Source: Streptomyces mangrovisoli (lineage in GTDB: Bacteria > Actinomycetota > Actinomycetes > Streptomycetales > Streptomycetaceae). Taken from it: a DNA stretch of 64,000 nt. This document shows positions 48,054 through 58,044 of the stretch, one piece after another. Location: contig NZ_LAVA02000023.1 of assembly GCF_000974985.2 (NCBI RefSeq), positions 22,308-86,307 on the forward strand, in the 5' to 3' direction. Numbering within the stretch: position 1 is the first letter of the stretch; each line of letters opens with the position of its first letter. The position numbers and the translations under genes are program-made. The notes beneath the pieces were generated by a model. The model searched no databases and was not told the origin of the DNA. It saw nothing but the letters and a program-made list of their open reading frames with translations.

Positions 48054-49193
48054 TCACGGCGCGGCCGTGACCACGCCCTTCGCCTCGCCGTTCGCGGTGC
48101 CCTTCGTCGCGCTCGCCGGGATGGCGCGGTCGTGCGCCAGGGCCGTCCAGACCTGCCGGGCCTTGGCCTTGTCGACGACCACCCGGTTGGGGTTCACGGG
48201 GTCGTACTGCACGGGCAGCGTGACCATCTTCATGTCCGAGGAGCCGATGCCCTTCAGGCCGTCCGCGAACGACATCAGGGAGTTCACCGAGCCGAGGTCG
48301 GAGTCGGTGGTGACGGACTTGGTCGCGGTGTCGGCGAGGTCGAGCAGCCGCTTGGGGTTGCCGAGCAGCCCGATGTGCTTGACCTGTTCGACGAGCGCCT
48401 TCACGAACGCCTGCTGGAGCTGGATGCGGCCGAGGTCGGAGCCGTCGCCCACGCCGTGCCGGGTGCGGACCAGGCCGAGGGCCTCCTTGCCGTCGAGCTT
48501 GTGCGTGCCGGCCTTGAGGTTCAGATGGCTCTTGGTGTCGTGGATGTCCTTCGTCGTGGTGACCTCGACCCCGCCCAGCTCGTCGACGAGCTTCTCGAAG
48601 CCCGCGAAGTCGACCTCCAGGTAGTGGTCCATCCGCAGCCCGGTGAGGGACTCGACGGTCTTGACCGCGCACACCGCGCCGCCCGTCGAGTACGCCTCGT
48701 TGAACATGACCTGCGATGCCGCCGAATGGGTGATTCCCTGGCTGTCGGTGCACGCGGGACGGCTCACCAGGGTGTCGCGCGGTATGGAGACGACGCTCGC
48801 CTTCTTGTGGCCCTTGTAGACGTGGACGATCATCGCCGTGTCGGAGCGCGCGGTGCCGTCGTCGGCGCCCCCGCCGATCTTCTTGTTGCCGCCGGAGCGG
48901 CTGTCGGAGCCCAGGACCAGGATGTTCTCGGAGCCGTTGCCGGCCTTGCGCGGGCGGTCGGTGCCGAGCGCCTGGTTGATGTCGATGCTCCGGATGTTGC
49001 CGTTGAGCTTGAAGTACACGTACGCCGCGCCCGTGCCGCCCAGCAGGACGACACCCGTGGCGGTCCAAGCCGCGATCCGCAGGCCCTTGCGGCGCCTGCT
49101 CAGGGGCTTGTGACGGGTCCCCGCGCCCTCGCGCGGGCCGCTGGGGCCGGTGCTCCCCGGTATGCCGGGGTCCGGCGTGTTCTCGGCGGACAT
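48054..49193 (-). CDS. LytR-CpsA-Psr (LCP) family wall-polymer ligase
   Basis: A 379-residue membrane-anchored enzyme that attaches glycopolymers from undecaprenyl pyrophosphate to peptidoglycan. A cytoplasmic basic segment (L-S-R-R-R-K-G-L-R) precedes one transmembrane helix at about 38-60. The LCP domain follows with L-G-S-D-S-R-S-G, R-S-D-T-A-M-I-V-H, S-I-P-R-D-T-L-V and the Arg-rich site G-L-V-R-T-R-H. It ends in a Gly/Ala/Lys tail. The WecA-like transferase at 40926 could feed the same pathway. Confidence 0.93.
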   Translation of the reverse strand: MSAENTPDPGIPGSTGPSGPREGAGTRHKPLSRRRKGLRIAAWTATGVVLLGGTGAAYVYFKLNGNIRSIDINQALGTDRPRKAGNGSENILVLGSDSRSGGNKKIGGGADDGTARSDTAMIVHVYKGHKKASVVSIPRDTLVSRPACTDSQGITHSAASQVMFNEAYSTGGAVCAVKTVESLTGLRMDHYLEVDFAGFEKLVDELGGVEVTTTKDIHDTKSHLNLKAGTHKLDGKEALGLVRTRHGVGDGSDLGRIQLQQAFVKALVEQVKHIGLLGNPKRLLDLADTATKSVTTDSDLGSVNSLMSFADGLKGIGSSDMKMVTLPVQYDPVNPNRVVVDKAKARQVWTALAHDRAIPASATKGTANGEAKGVVTAAP

Positions 49194-49332
49194 GTGCTCC
49201 TCAGCTCTCGTCGGGTCGTCGACTACCCCCAGCTCTCGGGGTCAGGCCCGGTCAGGGCGAATCCGGCACACGGCACCATGGTCACCCCGAGGGGTCAGAC
49301 GGCGAAACTCGGAAAAAGGTTGCACAACGCGC

Positions 49333-49363
49333 GATGCCCACCGCGGGGCGCGATGGGCATCGT
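49333..49363. terminator. Hairpin after the secreted protease gene
   Basis: CGATGCCCA (49333-49341) pairs with TGGGCATCG (49355-49363) across a 13-base loop, 50 bp after the minus-strand protease stop. Likely terminator. Confidence 0.7.
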
Positions 49364-49412
49364 CCGTCACCGGCTCACCGGCTCACCGGGCAGCGCCCGG
49401 CTCGCCATGGGG

Positions 49413-51299
49413 TCAGCCGAAGATGTCGTACTGCTGGTAGCCGGTACCGAGCGACTTGCGGGCGCTGAAGATGTCGCTGGTGGCCTTGCCGGTACCCGCG
49501 TACAGGTAGAGCGTGCCGCCGGGCGTGCGGGCCAGGAAGTCCGCCTTGCCGTCGCCGGTGATGTCACCGACCGCGTCGAAGGCGTTGTAGCCGGTCCAGG
49601 CGGAGCGGACCTTGATCCGCGCGGAGAACGCGCCCGTGCCGGCCGTGCCGGTGCCCTTGTACAGGTACAGGTCGTCGCTGCCGCTCTTGCGGGCGATCAG
49701 GTCGACCTTGCCGTCACCGGTGAAGTCGCCGTGGGCGCGCACGGAGTTGTACTGGTTCCAGCCCGTGCTCACCTTCACGCGCGTGGAGAAGGTGCCGTTG
49801 CCCTTGCCCGGGTAGATCCACAGCGTGCCGCCGGAGTCCACGGAGAGCAGGTCGGGGACGTAGTCGCCGTTGACGTCGCCGGGGGCGATGACGCGCAGGC
49901 GGGTCTTCCAGGCGCTGAAGATCTTCTTGACCGCCCAGTCGCCACTGTCGCCGGCGCTGTTCAGCACCCAGTGCGCCCAGTAGACGTCACCGCTGGAGCT
50001 GTCCCGGTAGACCAGGTCCTGGTAGCCGTCGCGGTCGAGGTCGGTCTGCAGGACCAGGTTGACGCCGTCCCAGTTGTTCCAGGACGTGCGGGCGCCGAGG
50101 GCGGTGCCGGTGGAGTCCTGCTCGTAGCCGGTCTTCGTGGAGGACTTGCGCTCCCACACGTCGGCCTTGAGGTCGCTGCTCAGGTTGGTGTCGTCGATGC
50201 GCGGGTAGACCACGCCGACGTACTTGCTGACCTTCGTGAAGACGCTGTACGCGCCCTTGGTGACGCAGTCCTTCACACCCCAGGAGACGACACCGACGAT
50301 CCGGTTGTTGACGACCAGCGGGCCGCCCGAGTCGCCGTTGCAGGCGGACGTGGTGCCGGTGTCGGAACCGGTGGCGGCCTTGCCCGCGCACACCATGTCG
50401 CCCTTGATGAAGTCCGACCCGTAGGCGCCGGTGCAGGTGGTGTCCGACTGGATCGGCAGCGTGGCCGTCTTCAGCTGCTCGGAGATGTCCTGCGTGGTGG
50501 AGCTGGTACGGCCCCAGCCGTAGACCTTGGCGGTCGTGGCGGCCGTGCCCGTGTACGACGACGTGTCGGTCGAGGTCGTCATGCGGATCGGCGTGGCCTT
50601 GACCGGCGCCGCGAGCGTGAGGACCGCGATGTCGTTGTTGATCGTCGTCGGGCTGTACGACGGGTTGTTCCACTGCTGCCAGACACCGGAGACGGTGCCG
50701 CCGTGGAAGTCGGTCTCGCCGGTCGTCTCATCGGTGGACGGCAGGTAGGTCGTACCGGTGATGACGGCGCCGTTGGCGTGCCAGTTGTACGCCTTGTTGT
50801 TCTCGTCCCGGACGCAGTGCGACGCGGTGAGGATCTTCGTCGGCGCGACGACCGTGCCGCCGCAGAAGAAGCCGATGTCGTCCGACTCGGTGGCGGTGCC
50901 GCGGTCGTCGTAGTACCAGAGCTGCGCCATCCAGGGCGCGGAGCTGACCGTGGTGGTCGTACCACCGATGATCTTGGGGTCGACGTGACCCGCGGAGCTG
51001 CTGCTCGAACTCGCGCTGCTGCTCGGGGTGGTGGTGCTCGTGCTCGACGCGCTCTCACCGGTCGCGCCCGCGGTGTCGTCGGAGGCGACGGCGCCGGCGA
51101 CGGTCTTCTTCAGCTCCGCCTGGGACGGCGCGGAGGCCACCACCGGGTTCTTGGTGGGCAGCGGCGGGGTCGTCGCCGCGTTCGCGGAGGAGGACAGCAG
51201 CGCCGCGGCGATGGCCGCGGCCGCACCGGCCGCGGCCACGGGCAGGGCTATCCGTATCCGGCGTCTGTGCCGGCCGTTCCTGGGCGTGGGTGTACCCAC
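49413..51299 (-). CDS. Secreted trypsin-like serine protease with FG-GAP/VCBS repeats
   Basis: A 628-residue exported protein. A signal peptide (R-R-R-I-R-I-A-L-P, hydrophobic core, S-S-S-A-N-A) is followed by a Ser/Thr-rich propeptide and a trypsin domain starting I-I-G-G at 110-113. The triad is complete: His161 (T-A-S-H-C), Asp223 (N-N-D-I-A-V-L), Ser324 (G-D-S-G-G-P). The C-terminal ~250 residues hold FG-GAP-like blades with D-x-N/T-G-D-x-x-x-D Ca2+ loops (D-V-N-G-D-Y-V-P-D; D-F-T-G-D-G-K-V-D; D-I-T-G-D-G-K-A-D). GTG 51299 has a G-rich ribosome site. Substrate unknown. Confidence 0.92.
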   Translation of the reverse strand: MGTPTPRNGRHRRRIRIALPVAAAGAAAAIAAALLSSSANAATTPPLPTKNPVVASAPSQAELKKTVAGAVASDDTAGATGESASSTSTTTPSSSASSSSSSAGHVDPKIIGGTTTTVSSAPWMAQLWYYDDRGTATESDDIGFFCGGTVVAPTKILTASHCVRDENNKAYNWHANGAVITGTTYLPSTDETTGETDFHGGTVSGVWQQWNNPSYSPTTINNDIAVLTLAAPVKATPIRMTTSTDTSSYTGTAATTAKVYGWGRTSSTTQDISEQLKTATLPIQSDTTCTGAYGSDFIKGDMVCAGKAATGSDTGTTSACNGDSGGPLVVNNRIVGVVSWGVKDCVTKGAYSVFTKVSKYVGVVYPRIDDTNLSSDLKADVWERKSSTKTGYEQDSTGTALGARTSWNNWDGVNLVLQTDLDRDGYQDLVYRDSSSGDVYWAHWVLNSAGDSGDWAVKKIFSAWKTRLRVIAPGDVNGDYVPDLLSVDSGGTLWIYPGKGNGTFSTRVKVSTGWNQYNSVRAHGDFTGDGKVDLIARKSGSDDLYLYKGTGTAGTGAFSARIKVRSAWTGYNAFDAVGDITGDGKADFLARTPGGTLYLYAGTGKATSDIFSARKSLGTGYQQYDIFG

Positions 51300-51503
51300 T
51301 GAAGTCCCCCCTAGGGATGGGTGTTCGGGGCGTAGTCGAAGGGCCCGAAGGGCGTGATCGTACACCGTTCACAGAAACGCAAGAGGTCCGGCCCCAGAGG
51401 GACTCGGACCTGGCACGGGGGGTCGCGGGAACGGCCGGGAGCAGCCCCGGCCGGGCGCGCGGGAAGGCCGAGAGCGGCCCCGGCCCTGCACGTGGGAACG
51501 GCG

Positions 51504-51538
51504 GAGGGCCGCCCCCGCGCGGTGCGGGGACGGCCCTC
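51504..51538 (-). terminator. rho terminator hairpin
   Basis: GAGGGCCG (51504-51511) pairs with CGGCCCTC (51531-51538), and inside it CCCCGC pairs with GCGGGG. It begins 28 bp after the rho stop and precedes the protease start. Confidence 0.75.
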
Positions 51539-51565
51539 TACGACGTGGTGCTCGCCGGTGGCGGA

Positions 51566-53575
51566 CTAGTCGTTGTTGCCCGGGGTCGGCGTCGTCTTCT
51601 GGATCTGCATCAGGAACTCGACGTTCGACTTCGTCTGCTTCATCTTGTCGAGCAGCAGCTCGATCGCCTGCTGCTGGTCGAGCGCGTGCAGCACCCGGCG
51701 CAGCTTCCAGACGACCGCGAGCTCCTCGTTGCCAAGCAGGATCTCTTCCTTACGGGTGCCGGACGCGTCGACGTCCACCGCGGGGAAGATGCGCTTGTCG
51801 GCGAGCTTCCGGTCGAGCTTGAGCTCCATGTTGCCGGTGCCCTTGAACTCCTCGAAGATCACCTCGTCCATGCGGGACCCGGTGTCCACCAGCGCGGTGG
51901 CGAGGATGGTCAGCGAACCGCCGTCCTCGATGTTGCGGGCCGCACCGAAGAAGCGCTTCGGCGGGTACAGGGCGGTCGAGTCGACACCACCGGACAGGAT
52001 GCGGCCGGAGGCCGGGGCGGCGAGGTTGTACGCACGGCCCAGACGCGTGATCGAGTCGAGCAGCACGACGACGTCGTGACCCAGCTCCACCAGGCGCTTG
52101 GCGCGCTCGATGGCGAGCTCGGCGACCGTGGTGTGGTCCTCGGCCGGGCGGTCGAAGGTCGAGGAGATGACCTCGCCCTTGACCGACCGCTGCATGTCGG
52201 TGACCTCTTCCGGACGCTCGTCGACCAGGACGACCATCAGGTGGCACTCGGGGTTGTTGTGCGTGATCGCGTTGGCGATCGCCTGCATGATCATGGTCTT
52301 GCCGGTCTTCGGCGGGGCCACGATCAGACCGCGCTGGCCCTTACCGATCGGCGACACGAGGTCGATGATGCGGGTGGTCAGCACGCCCGGGTCCGTCTCC
52401 AGGCGGAGGCGGTCCTGCGGGTAGAGCGGGGTCAGCTTGTTGAACTCCGGGCGGCCGCGGCCGTGTTCGGGCGCCATGCCGTTGACGGAGTCGAGCCGGA
52501 CCAGCGCGTTGAACTTCTCGCGGCGCTCGCCCTCCTTCGGCTGGCGGACCGCGCCGGTGAGGTGGTCGCCCTTGCGCAGGCCGTTCTTGCGGACCTGGGC
52601 GAGGGAGACGTACACGTCGTTCGGGCCCGGCAGGTAGCCGGAGGTCCGGATGAACGCGTAGTTGTCGAGGATGTCCAGGATGCCCGCGACGGGGATCAGG
52701 ACGTCGTCGTCGGCGACCTGCGGCTCGGCGATGTCGTCGCGGCCGCGACGACCCCGGCGGTCGCGGTAACGGCCGCGCCGGCCACGGCGTCCGCCGTCGA
52801 AGTCGTCGTCGTCCTGCGGGCCGGTGTTGCGGTCCTGACGACCGCCGCCCTGCTGCTGGTTCTGCTGCTGACGCTGGCCGCCCTGGCCCGGCTGGTCGTC
52901 GCCCTTGCCGCGGCGGTCACCGCGGTCGGTGCGGTCGCCCCGGTCCCGGCCGCGCTCGCGGCGGTCACGGCGGCGGCCCTCGGCGCCGTCGGCGTCGCCC
53001 TGCGCGGACGCGTCGCCCTTCGCCTCGCCCTTCGCCTCGGCGGCGATCGTCTCGGCGCTGCCCGCGGGGCTGCCCGCGTCGGCGGTGGCGCGGCGGCGGC
53101 GGCGCTCGGCGGGGGCGTCGGCGGAACCCTGCTGCTCGGCCGCGGCCGAGCCCTTCGGGGAAGGCTGGCCCGGGATGTCGATCTGCTGCTGGGCCACGGC
53201 CTGCTCGGCCGGAGCGTCGGCCTTCTTGTCGGCGGCGGGAGCGGCCTCGTCGCCCGTGCGGGACTTCGAGGTGGCGCGGCGCTTGGGCTTCGACTCGGCG
53301 GCGGCCTCGGCCTTCGCCGGCGCGCCCGCGGAGGAGGAACCCCCGGCCTGCGCCTCCTTGATGACCTCGATCAGCTGGCTCTTGCGCATCCGCGCCGTGC
53401 CCCGGATGCCGAGGCCGGACGCGACCTGCTGAAGCTCGGCCAGCACCATGCCCTCGAGGCCGGTACCGCGGCGCCGCCGGGAGCCCGCACCGGTGGCAGG
53501 CGCGGAGGCGTCCGTGGCGGGCGCGGCAGCGGTCTCCTCGACACGTGCGCCCATCAGATCGGTGGTGTCGCTCAC
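51566..53575 (-). CDS. rho: Transcription termination factor Rho (actinobacterial long form)
   Basis: A 669-residue hexameric RNA helicase. The N-terminal Rho-N helical domain ([22 protein letters not shown]) is followed by a ~200-residue insertion, first Ala/Lys-rich, then [14 protein letters not shown] blocks and [10 protein letters not shown]. The RNA-binding and ATPase domains follow, with P-loop A-P-P-K-T-G-K-T near residue 420 and [13 protein letters not shown] 53575 has GGAAGGA upstream. The insertion, typical of actinobacterial Rho, adds RNA affinity. Confidence 0.96.
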   Translation of the reverse strand: MSDTTDLMGARVEETAAAPATDASAPATGAGSRRRRGTGLEGMVLAELQQVASGLGIRGTARMRKSQLIEVIKEAQAGGSSSAGAPAKAEAAAESKPKRRATSKSRTGDEAAPAADKKADAPAEQAVAQQQIDIPGQPSPKGSAAAEQQGSADAPAERRRRRATADAGSPAGSAETIAAEAKGEAKGDASAQGDADGAEGRRRDRRERGRDRGDRTDRGDRRGKGDDQPGQGGQRQQQNQQQGGGRQDRNTGPQDDDDFDGGRRGRRGRYRDRRGRRGRDDIAEPQVADDDVLIPVAGILDILDNYAFIRTSGYLPGPNDVYVSLAQVRKNGLRKGDHLTGAVRQPKEGERREKFNALVRLDSVNGMAPEHGRGRPEFNKLTPLYPQDRLRLETDPGVLTTRIIDLVSPIGKGQRGLIVAPPKTGKTMIMQAIANAITHNNPECHLMVVLVDERPEEVTDMQRSVKGEVISSTFDRPAEDHTTVAELAIERAKRLVELGHDVVVLLDSITRLGRAYNLAAPASGRILSGGVDSTALYPPKRFFGAARNIEDGGSLTILATALVDTGSRMDEVIFEEFKGTGNMELKLDRKLADKRIFPAVDVDASGTRKEEILLGNEELAVVWKLRRVLHALDQQQAIELLLDKMKQTKSNVEFLMQIQKTTPTPGNND

Positions 53576-53977
53576 GAAGGGTCCTTCCCTGGAGCGGACG
53601 TCGGCCTGTCTGGCTCGGCGACCGGTTGTGCTGTCCGGCTTCGGGTCTTGGTGTGTGGCCCGAACCGGGGCGGTGGTCCGCCAAAGCGGCGGAAGAGAGA
53701 TTTCTGGTGATGGCGCTACCTGGCCGTGGCACCTGGTGTCACGTGGCGTGGTTGCACCGATTCCGGAGCGTGCCCAGCGGTCCGCTCAGTGGCCGCGTAC
53801 GGCGTACTGCCCAGGTACGACATACCGAACACAGTGCGTCGTGGGGAGCTCCCGGAAGAATGTCTGTCCCGGACGGGGACACGAAGCACCTCGCCATGGT
53901 GGGGTCGGGTGCAGACTTGAGGTTAACACTACCGGATCCAACAAACATTCCCCCTCTCCAAATCCGGCAACCGTGTG
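53576..53977 (-). other. rho upstream region (402 bp)
   Basis: No gene is supported. The segment nearest thrB (53920-53965) is AT-richer (GTTAACACTACC, CAACAAACATTCC) than its surroundings and is the best place for the rho promoter. This would give a leader of more than 300 bases, as expected for an autoregulated rho mRNA. No convincing -35 box accompanies the TAGTGT-like -10. Confidence 0.4.
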
Positions 53978-54895
53978 TCAGGGCGCAAGCGGCAGCACGC
54001 TCGCTCCCTGCGGGTCGAGGTCGAGCCGATTGGCGGCCCATTCCTCGCCGGCCAGCGCTTCCACCTTGTCGGCGGTGTCCGCGTCGGTCAGTGCCATGAC
54101 CGTGGGTCCGGCGCCGGAGATGACCGCCGGAATGCCGTCCGCCCGCAGCCTTTCCACCAGTGCGGCGCTCTCCGGCATGGCCGGGGCGCGGTACTCCTGG
54201 TGCAGCCGGTCCTCGGTCGCCGGGAGCAGCAGTTCGGGCCGGCGGGTGAGTGCCTCGACGAGCAGTGCGGCACGGCCCGCGTTGACGGCGGCGTCGACGT
54301 GCGGCACGGAGCGCGGGAGCAGTCCGCGCGCCGTCTCGGTGAGGACGGGCTTCCCGGGCACGAAAACCACCGGAACGATGGACTCGGCGGGTTCCATCCG
54401 GATCGCGCGGGCGGCGCCGGCCTCCATCCAGGAGAGCGTGAACCCGCCCAGCAGGCAGGCCGCGACGTTGTCGGGGTGGCCCTCGATCTCGGTGGCCAGC
54501 TCCAGCAGTCCGGCGTCGTCGAGGCGGGCCTCGCCGCCTATGGTCACCGCGCGCGCGGCGACGATGCCCGCGCAGATCGCGGCGGAGGAGGAGCCGAGGC
54601 CCCGGCCGTGCGGGATGCGGTTGGCGCAGACGATCTCCAGGCCGCGCGGCTGCCCGCCGAGCAGGTCGAAGGCCGTGCGCAGGGACCGTACGAGCAGGTG
54701 ACTCTCGTCGCGCGGCAGGGTCTCGCTGCCTTCGCCGGCGATGTCGATGTGCAGCCCGGAGTCGGCCACCCGGACGACCACGTCGTCGTAGAGCCCCAGC
54801 GCGAGCCCGAAGGCGTCGAAGCCCGGACCGAGATTGGCGCTGGTGGCGGGAACGCGCACCCGGACGGCGGCGGCGCGGAAGGCGGGACCGGCCAT
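53978..54895 (-). CDS. thrB: Homoserine kinase
   Basis: A 305-residue GHMP-fold kinase that phosphorylates homoserine in threonine synthesis. The ATP-binding loop is P-H-G-R-G-L-G-S-S-S-A-A-I. The N-terminal V-P-A-T-S-A-N-L-G-P-G-F-D-A-F-G-L-A-L and the C-terminal I-S-G-A-G-P-T-V-M-A-L are conserved. ATG 54895 gives the family start; the frame extends upstream without similarity. It is separated from thrC by 585 bp, so it is probably transcribed separately. Confidence 0.95.
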   Translation of the reverse strand: MAGPAFRAAAVRVRVPATSANLGPGFDAFGLALGLYDDVVVRVADSGLHIDIAGEGSETLPRDESHLLVRSLRTAFDLLGGQPRGLEIVCANRIPHGRGLGSSSAAICAGIVAARAVTIGGEARLDDAGLLELATEIEGHPDNVAACLLGGFTLSWMEAGAARAIRMEPAESIVPVVFVPGKPVLTETARGLLPRSVPHVDAAVNAGRAALLVEALTRRPELLLPATEDRLHQEYRAPAMPESAALVERLRADGIPAVISGAGPTVMALTDADTADKVEALAGEEWAANRLDLDPQGASVLPLAP

Positions 54896-55191
54896 CGCTC
54901 GATGACTCTCCTTGAGCTGCGGGGTTGATGGAACGACCTGCGGAGACGTACATGAAACCGCGAGGGCCGCGGAGGCGGCAACGGCACCGACCGGATGCGG
55001 AGGCATATGCGGCGGGCGGGTTCAGTACAGCCTATCGAAGGAAGGTTCTGTGGCGACATAGGGCGCACAGGAGGCGCACGATGCGTGTCGTAAGCCCCTC
55101 GTGCACCCCCCGGCAGGGCGCTCACTGGCGAGGACGCCGTGCGGAGTCCGCCGGTTGCCGTCCGGTCGCCGGTGCCGCCGGTGCCGGGCGG

Positions 55192-55219
55192 GTCCGGGTC
55201 CCGCGAGCGGGACCCGGAC
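55192..55219 (-). terminator. Hairpin between thrC and thrB
   Basis: Perfect 12-bp arms GTCCGGGTCCCG (55192-55203) and CGGGACCCGGAC (55208-55219) with a 4-base loop. Likely end of the hom-thrC transcript. Confidence 0.7.
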
Positions 55220-55414
55220 GGGCGTCAGCCGTTTCCCAGCCGAATTCCGGTCGTTTCCCGAGGCGGGACAGGACCGGGCCCGCCTCGGGAAGAGGGCCGT
55301 GGGCCGTCGTCCGGCTGTCGCGGCCCGGCGTCCGGCCGCCGTGGCCTTCGATGCCGTACGACACCGAAGGCCGGGGACGGGGCCGGGACCGGACCGGGAC
55401 TGAGACCGGGACTT

Positions 55415-55460
55415 GACCGGGGCTGGGACCGGGACCGGACCGGGGCTGGGACCGGGACCG
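55415..55460. repeat. 23-bp tandem repeat downstream of thrC
   Basis: Two exact adjacent units (55415-55437, 55438-55460), each beginning GACCGGGGCTGGGACCGGGA. Degenerate GGGACC/GGACCGGGAC copies precede them from 55381. They start 21 bp after the thrC stop. Confidence 0.8.
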
Positions 55461-55480
55461 GCCTGCGACTGCTCGGGGTC

Positions 55481-56539
55481 TCAGGCGAGGCCGAGGCGGG
55501 AGGCCGCCGCGACCGCGTCGACCGGGACGGTGACCGGCTGCGGCGCGCCGGCGACGGCCCAGTCGGGGTCCTTGAGGCCGTTGCCGGTGACCGTGCAGAC
55601 GATCCGCTGCCCCGGGTCGACCTTGCCCTGCTCCGCCGCCTTCAGCAGACCGGCCACCGAAGCGGCCGACGCGGGCTCGACGAAGACGCCCTCCTGGGCC
55701 GCCAACAGCCGGTAGGCGCGCAGGATCTCACGGTCCGTCACCTCGTCGATGAAGCCGCCGGACTCGTCCCGCGCGGCCAGCGCGTACTGCCAGGAGGCCG
55801 GGTTGCCGATGCGGATCGCGGTCGCGATCGTCGAGGGGTCCTTGACGATCTCGCCGCGCACGATCGGCGCGCTGCCGGAGGCCTGGAAGCCCCACATGCG
55901 CGGGGTGCGGGAGGCGACGGAGTCGGCGGCGTACTCCTTGTAGCCCTTCCAGTAGGCGGTGATGTTGCCCGCGTTGCCCACCGGGAGGACATGGATGTCG
56001 GGTGCGTCGCCGAGCATGTCGACGATCTCGAACGCGGCCGTCTTCTGGCCCTCGATGCGCACCGGGTTCACCGAATTGACCAGCGCCACCGGATAGTTGT
56101 CGCTCAGCTGGCGGGCCAGGGTGAGGCAGTCGTCGAAGTTGCCGTCGACCTGGAGGATCTTCGCGCCGTGCACGAGGGCCTGGCCCATCTTGCCGATGGC
56201 GATCTTCCCCTGCGGCACGAGCACGGCGGAGACCATCCCGGCCCGCACCGCGTACGCGGCGGCGGAGGCGGAGGTGTTGCCGGTGGAGGCGCAGATGACC
56301 GCCTTGGCGCCCTCCTCCTTGGCCCGGGTGATGGCCATGGTCATGCCGCGGTCCTTGAAGGACCCGGTCGGGTTCGCGCCCTCGACCTTGAGGTGCACCT
56401 CGCAGCCCGTGCGCTCGGAGAGGACCTGCGCGGGCACGAGAGGCGTGCCGCCCTCGCGGAGCGTCACGACCGGCGTGCTGTCGGACACCGGCAGCCGGTC
56501 CCGGTACTCCTCGATGATTCCGCGCCACTGGTGGGTCAT
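55481..56539 (-). CDS. thrC: Threonine synthase
   Basis: A 352-residue PLP enzyme that converts phosphohomoserine to threonine. The PLP Lys is Lys62 in [12 protein letters not shown]. The phosphate-binding Gly loop is P-V-G-N-A-G-N, and [13 protein letters not shown] is conserved. It is the short (bacterial type 2) form. ATG 56539 lies 6 bp after the hom stop, so the two are in one operon. Confidence 0.95.
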   Translation of the reverse strand: MTHQWRGIIEEYRDRLPVSDSTPVVTLREGGTPLVPAQVLSERTGCEVHLKVEGANPTGSFKDRGMTMAITRAKEEGAKAVICASTGNTSASAAAYAVRAGMVSAVLVPQGKIAIGKMGQALVHGAKILQVDGNFDDCLTLARQLSDNYPVALVNSVNPVRIEGQKTAAFEIVDMLGDAPDIHVLPVGNAGNITAYWKGYKEYAADSVASRTPRMWGFQASGSAPIVRGEIVKDPSTIATAIRIGNPASWQYALAARDESGGFIDEVTDREILRAYRLLAAQEGVFVEPASAASVAGLLKAAEQGKVDPGQRIVCTVTGNGLKDPDWAVAGAPQPVTVPVDAVAAASRLGLA

Positions 56540-56545
56540 TGCTCG

Positions 56546-57847
56546 CTACTCCCCTTCAACCCGCATGATGCTGGCGACACCCCGCACGGTGTCGAGCTTG
56601 CGCAGCGCCTCGACCGTCCCGCCGAGGGCGGCGTCGGTGGCGCGGTGCGTGACGACGACGAGGGACGCCTCGCCGTCGGAGTCCGGACGTACGTGCTGCC
56701 GAACCGTGTCGATGGAGACTCCGTGCTCGGCGAAGACCGTCGCGACCTGGGCGAGCACGCCCGGCTTGTCGGCGACGTCCAGGCTGATGTGGTAGCGCGT
56801 GACGACCTCGCCCATGGGCGAGACGGGCAGCGCGGCGTACGCCGACTCGCCGGGCCCGGTGGCGCCGTCGAGCCGGTTGCGGCAGACGGCGACCAGGTCG
56901 CCGAGGACGGCGGACGCGGTGGGCGCGCCGCCGGCGCCGGGGCCGTAGAACATCAGCTGTCCGGCGGCGTCGGACTCGACGAAGACGGCGTTGTACGCGC
57001 CGCGGACGCCGGCCAGCGGGTGCTTGAGCGGGATCATCGCCGGGTGCACGCGGGCGGTGACGGAGCCGCCGTCGGCCGCCCGCTCGCAGATCGCGAGCAG
57101 CTTGATGGTGCAGCCCATCTCCTTCGCCGAGGCGAAGTCGGCGGCGGTGACCTCGGTCATGCCCTCGCGGTACACGTCGTCGAGGCGCACGCGGGTGTGG
57201 AAGGCGATCCCGGCGAGGATGGCCGCCTTGGCCGCGGCGTCGAATCCCTCGACGTCGGCGGTGGGGTCGGCCTCGGCGTATCCGAGCGCGGTGGCCTCGT
57301 CGAGGGCCTCCTGATAGCCCGCCCCCGTGGAGTCCATCTTGTCGAGGATGAAGTTGGTCGTCCCGTTGACGATGCCGAGCACGCGGTTGACCTTGTCGCC
57401 GGCGAGGGACTCGCGCAGCGGGCGGATCAGCGGGATGGCGCCGGCGACGGCGGCCTCGTAGTAGAGGTCGCGGCCGTGCTGCTCGGCGGCGGCGTGCAGG
57501 GCGGCGCCGTCCTGGGCGAGCAGCGCCTTGTTCGCGGAGACGACGGACGCGCCGTGCTCGAACGCGGTGGTGATGAGCGTGCGGGCGGGCTCGATGCCGC
57601 CGATGACCTCGACGACCACGTCGATGTCCCCGCGTTTGACGAGCGCGGTGGCGTCGGTGGTGACCAGCGCCGGGTCGATGCCCTCGCGCACCTTCGACGG
57701 ACGCCGTACGGCGACCCCCGCGAGCTCGACGGGGGCGCCGATCCTGGCCGTGAGGTCGTCCGCGTGCGTCGTCATGATGCGCGCCACCTCGGAGCCGACC
57801 ACTCCACAGCCCAGCAGCGCCACCTTCAGCGGACGCGTACGCATCAT
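56546..57847 (-). CDS. hom: Homoserine dehydrogenase
   Basis: A 433-residue monofunctional enzyme reducing aspartate semialdehyde to homoserine. Rossmann motif G-C-G-V-V-G-S-E-V is near residue 12. The catalytic domain has G-A-I-P-L-I-R-P-L-R-E and N-G-T-T-N-F-I-L, with E-A-D-P-T-A-D-V-E-G. The C-terminal ~80 residues form an ACT domain (Y-H-I-S-L-D-V-A-D-K-P-G-V-L), the usual site for threonine feedback inhibition. Two adjacent ATG codons (57847, 57844) both follow GAGG. lysA lies 197 bp upstream. Confidence 0.95.
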   Translation of the reverse strand: MMRTRPLKVALLGCGVVGSEVARIMTTHADDLTARIGAPVELAGVAVRRPSKVREGIDPALVTTDATALVKRGDIDVVVEVIGGIEPARTLITTAFEHGASVVSANKALLAQDGAALHAAAEQHGRDLYYEAAVAGAIPLIRPLRESLAGDKVNRVLGIVNGTTNFILDKMDSTGAGYQEALDEATALGYAEADPTADVEGFDAAAKAAILAGIAFHTRVRLDDVYREGMTEVTAADFASAKEMGCTIKLLAICERAADGGSVTARVHPAMIPLKHPLAGVRGAYNAVFVESDAAGQLMFYGPGAGGAPTASAVLGDLVAVCRNRLDGATGPGESAYAALPVSPMGEVVTRYHISLDVADKPGVLAQVATVFAEHGVSIDTVRQHVRPDSDGEASLVVVTHRATDAALGGTVEALRKLDTVRGVASIMRVEGE

Positions 57848-58044
57848 CCGACCTCGTTTCCTCATACCGTCATCGGTAGGACCCAGTCTCACCCACGGCA
57901 CCGTGCTTTCTATGCCTGGTCCGGATGGTGAGACATGCATTTCATTTCGGCGAGGGGCGGGAACAGGAGATCTTCCGCCCCTCCACCAATCTGCCATGTT
58001 GCATTTGCGCGGGGGCGGTTTTTTGACGCCGCCCGGCACCTGGG

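Larger units (their letters stand above)
54896..55480 (-). other. thrC-thrB gap (585 bp)
   Basis: No gene is supported. It holds a strong hairpin (55192-55219), a 23-bp tandem repeat (55415-55460) and an AT-richer patch near 54920-55050 that likely carries the thrB promoter. The rest is low-complexity G+C-rich DNA. Confidence 0.6.

Noticed and set aside
51290..53710. Plus-strand open frame of ~800 codons opposite rho
   Set aside because: An antisense shadow of the rho coding sequence; the minus-strand frame has complete Rho motifs and codon bias.
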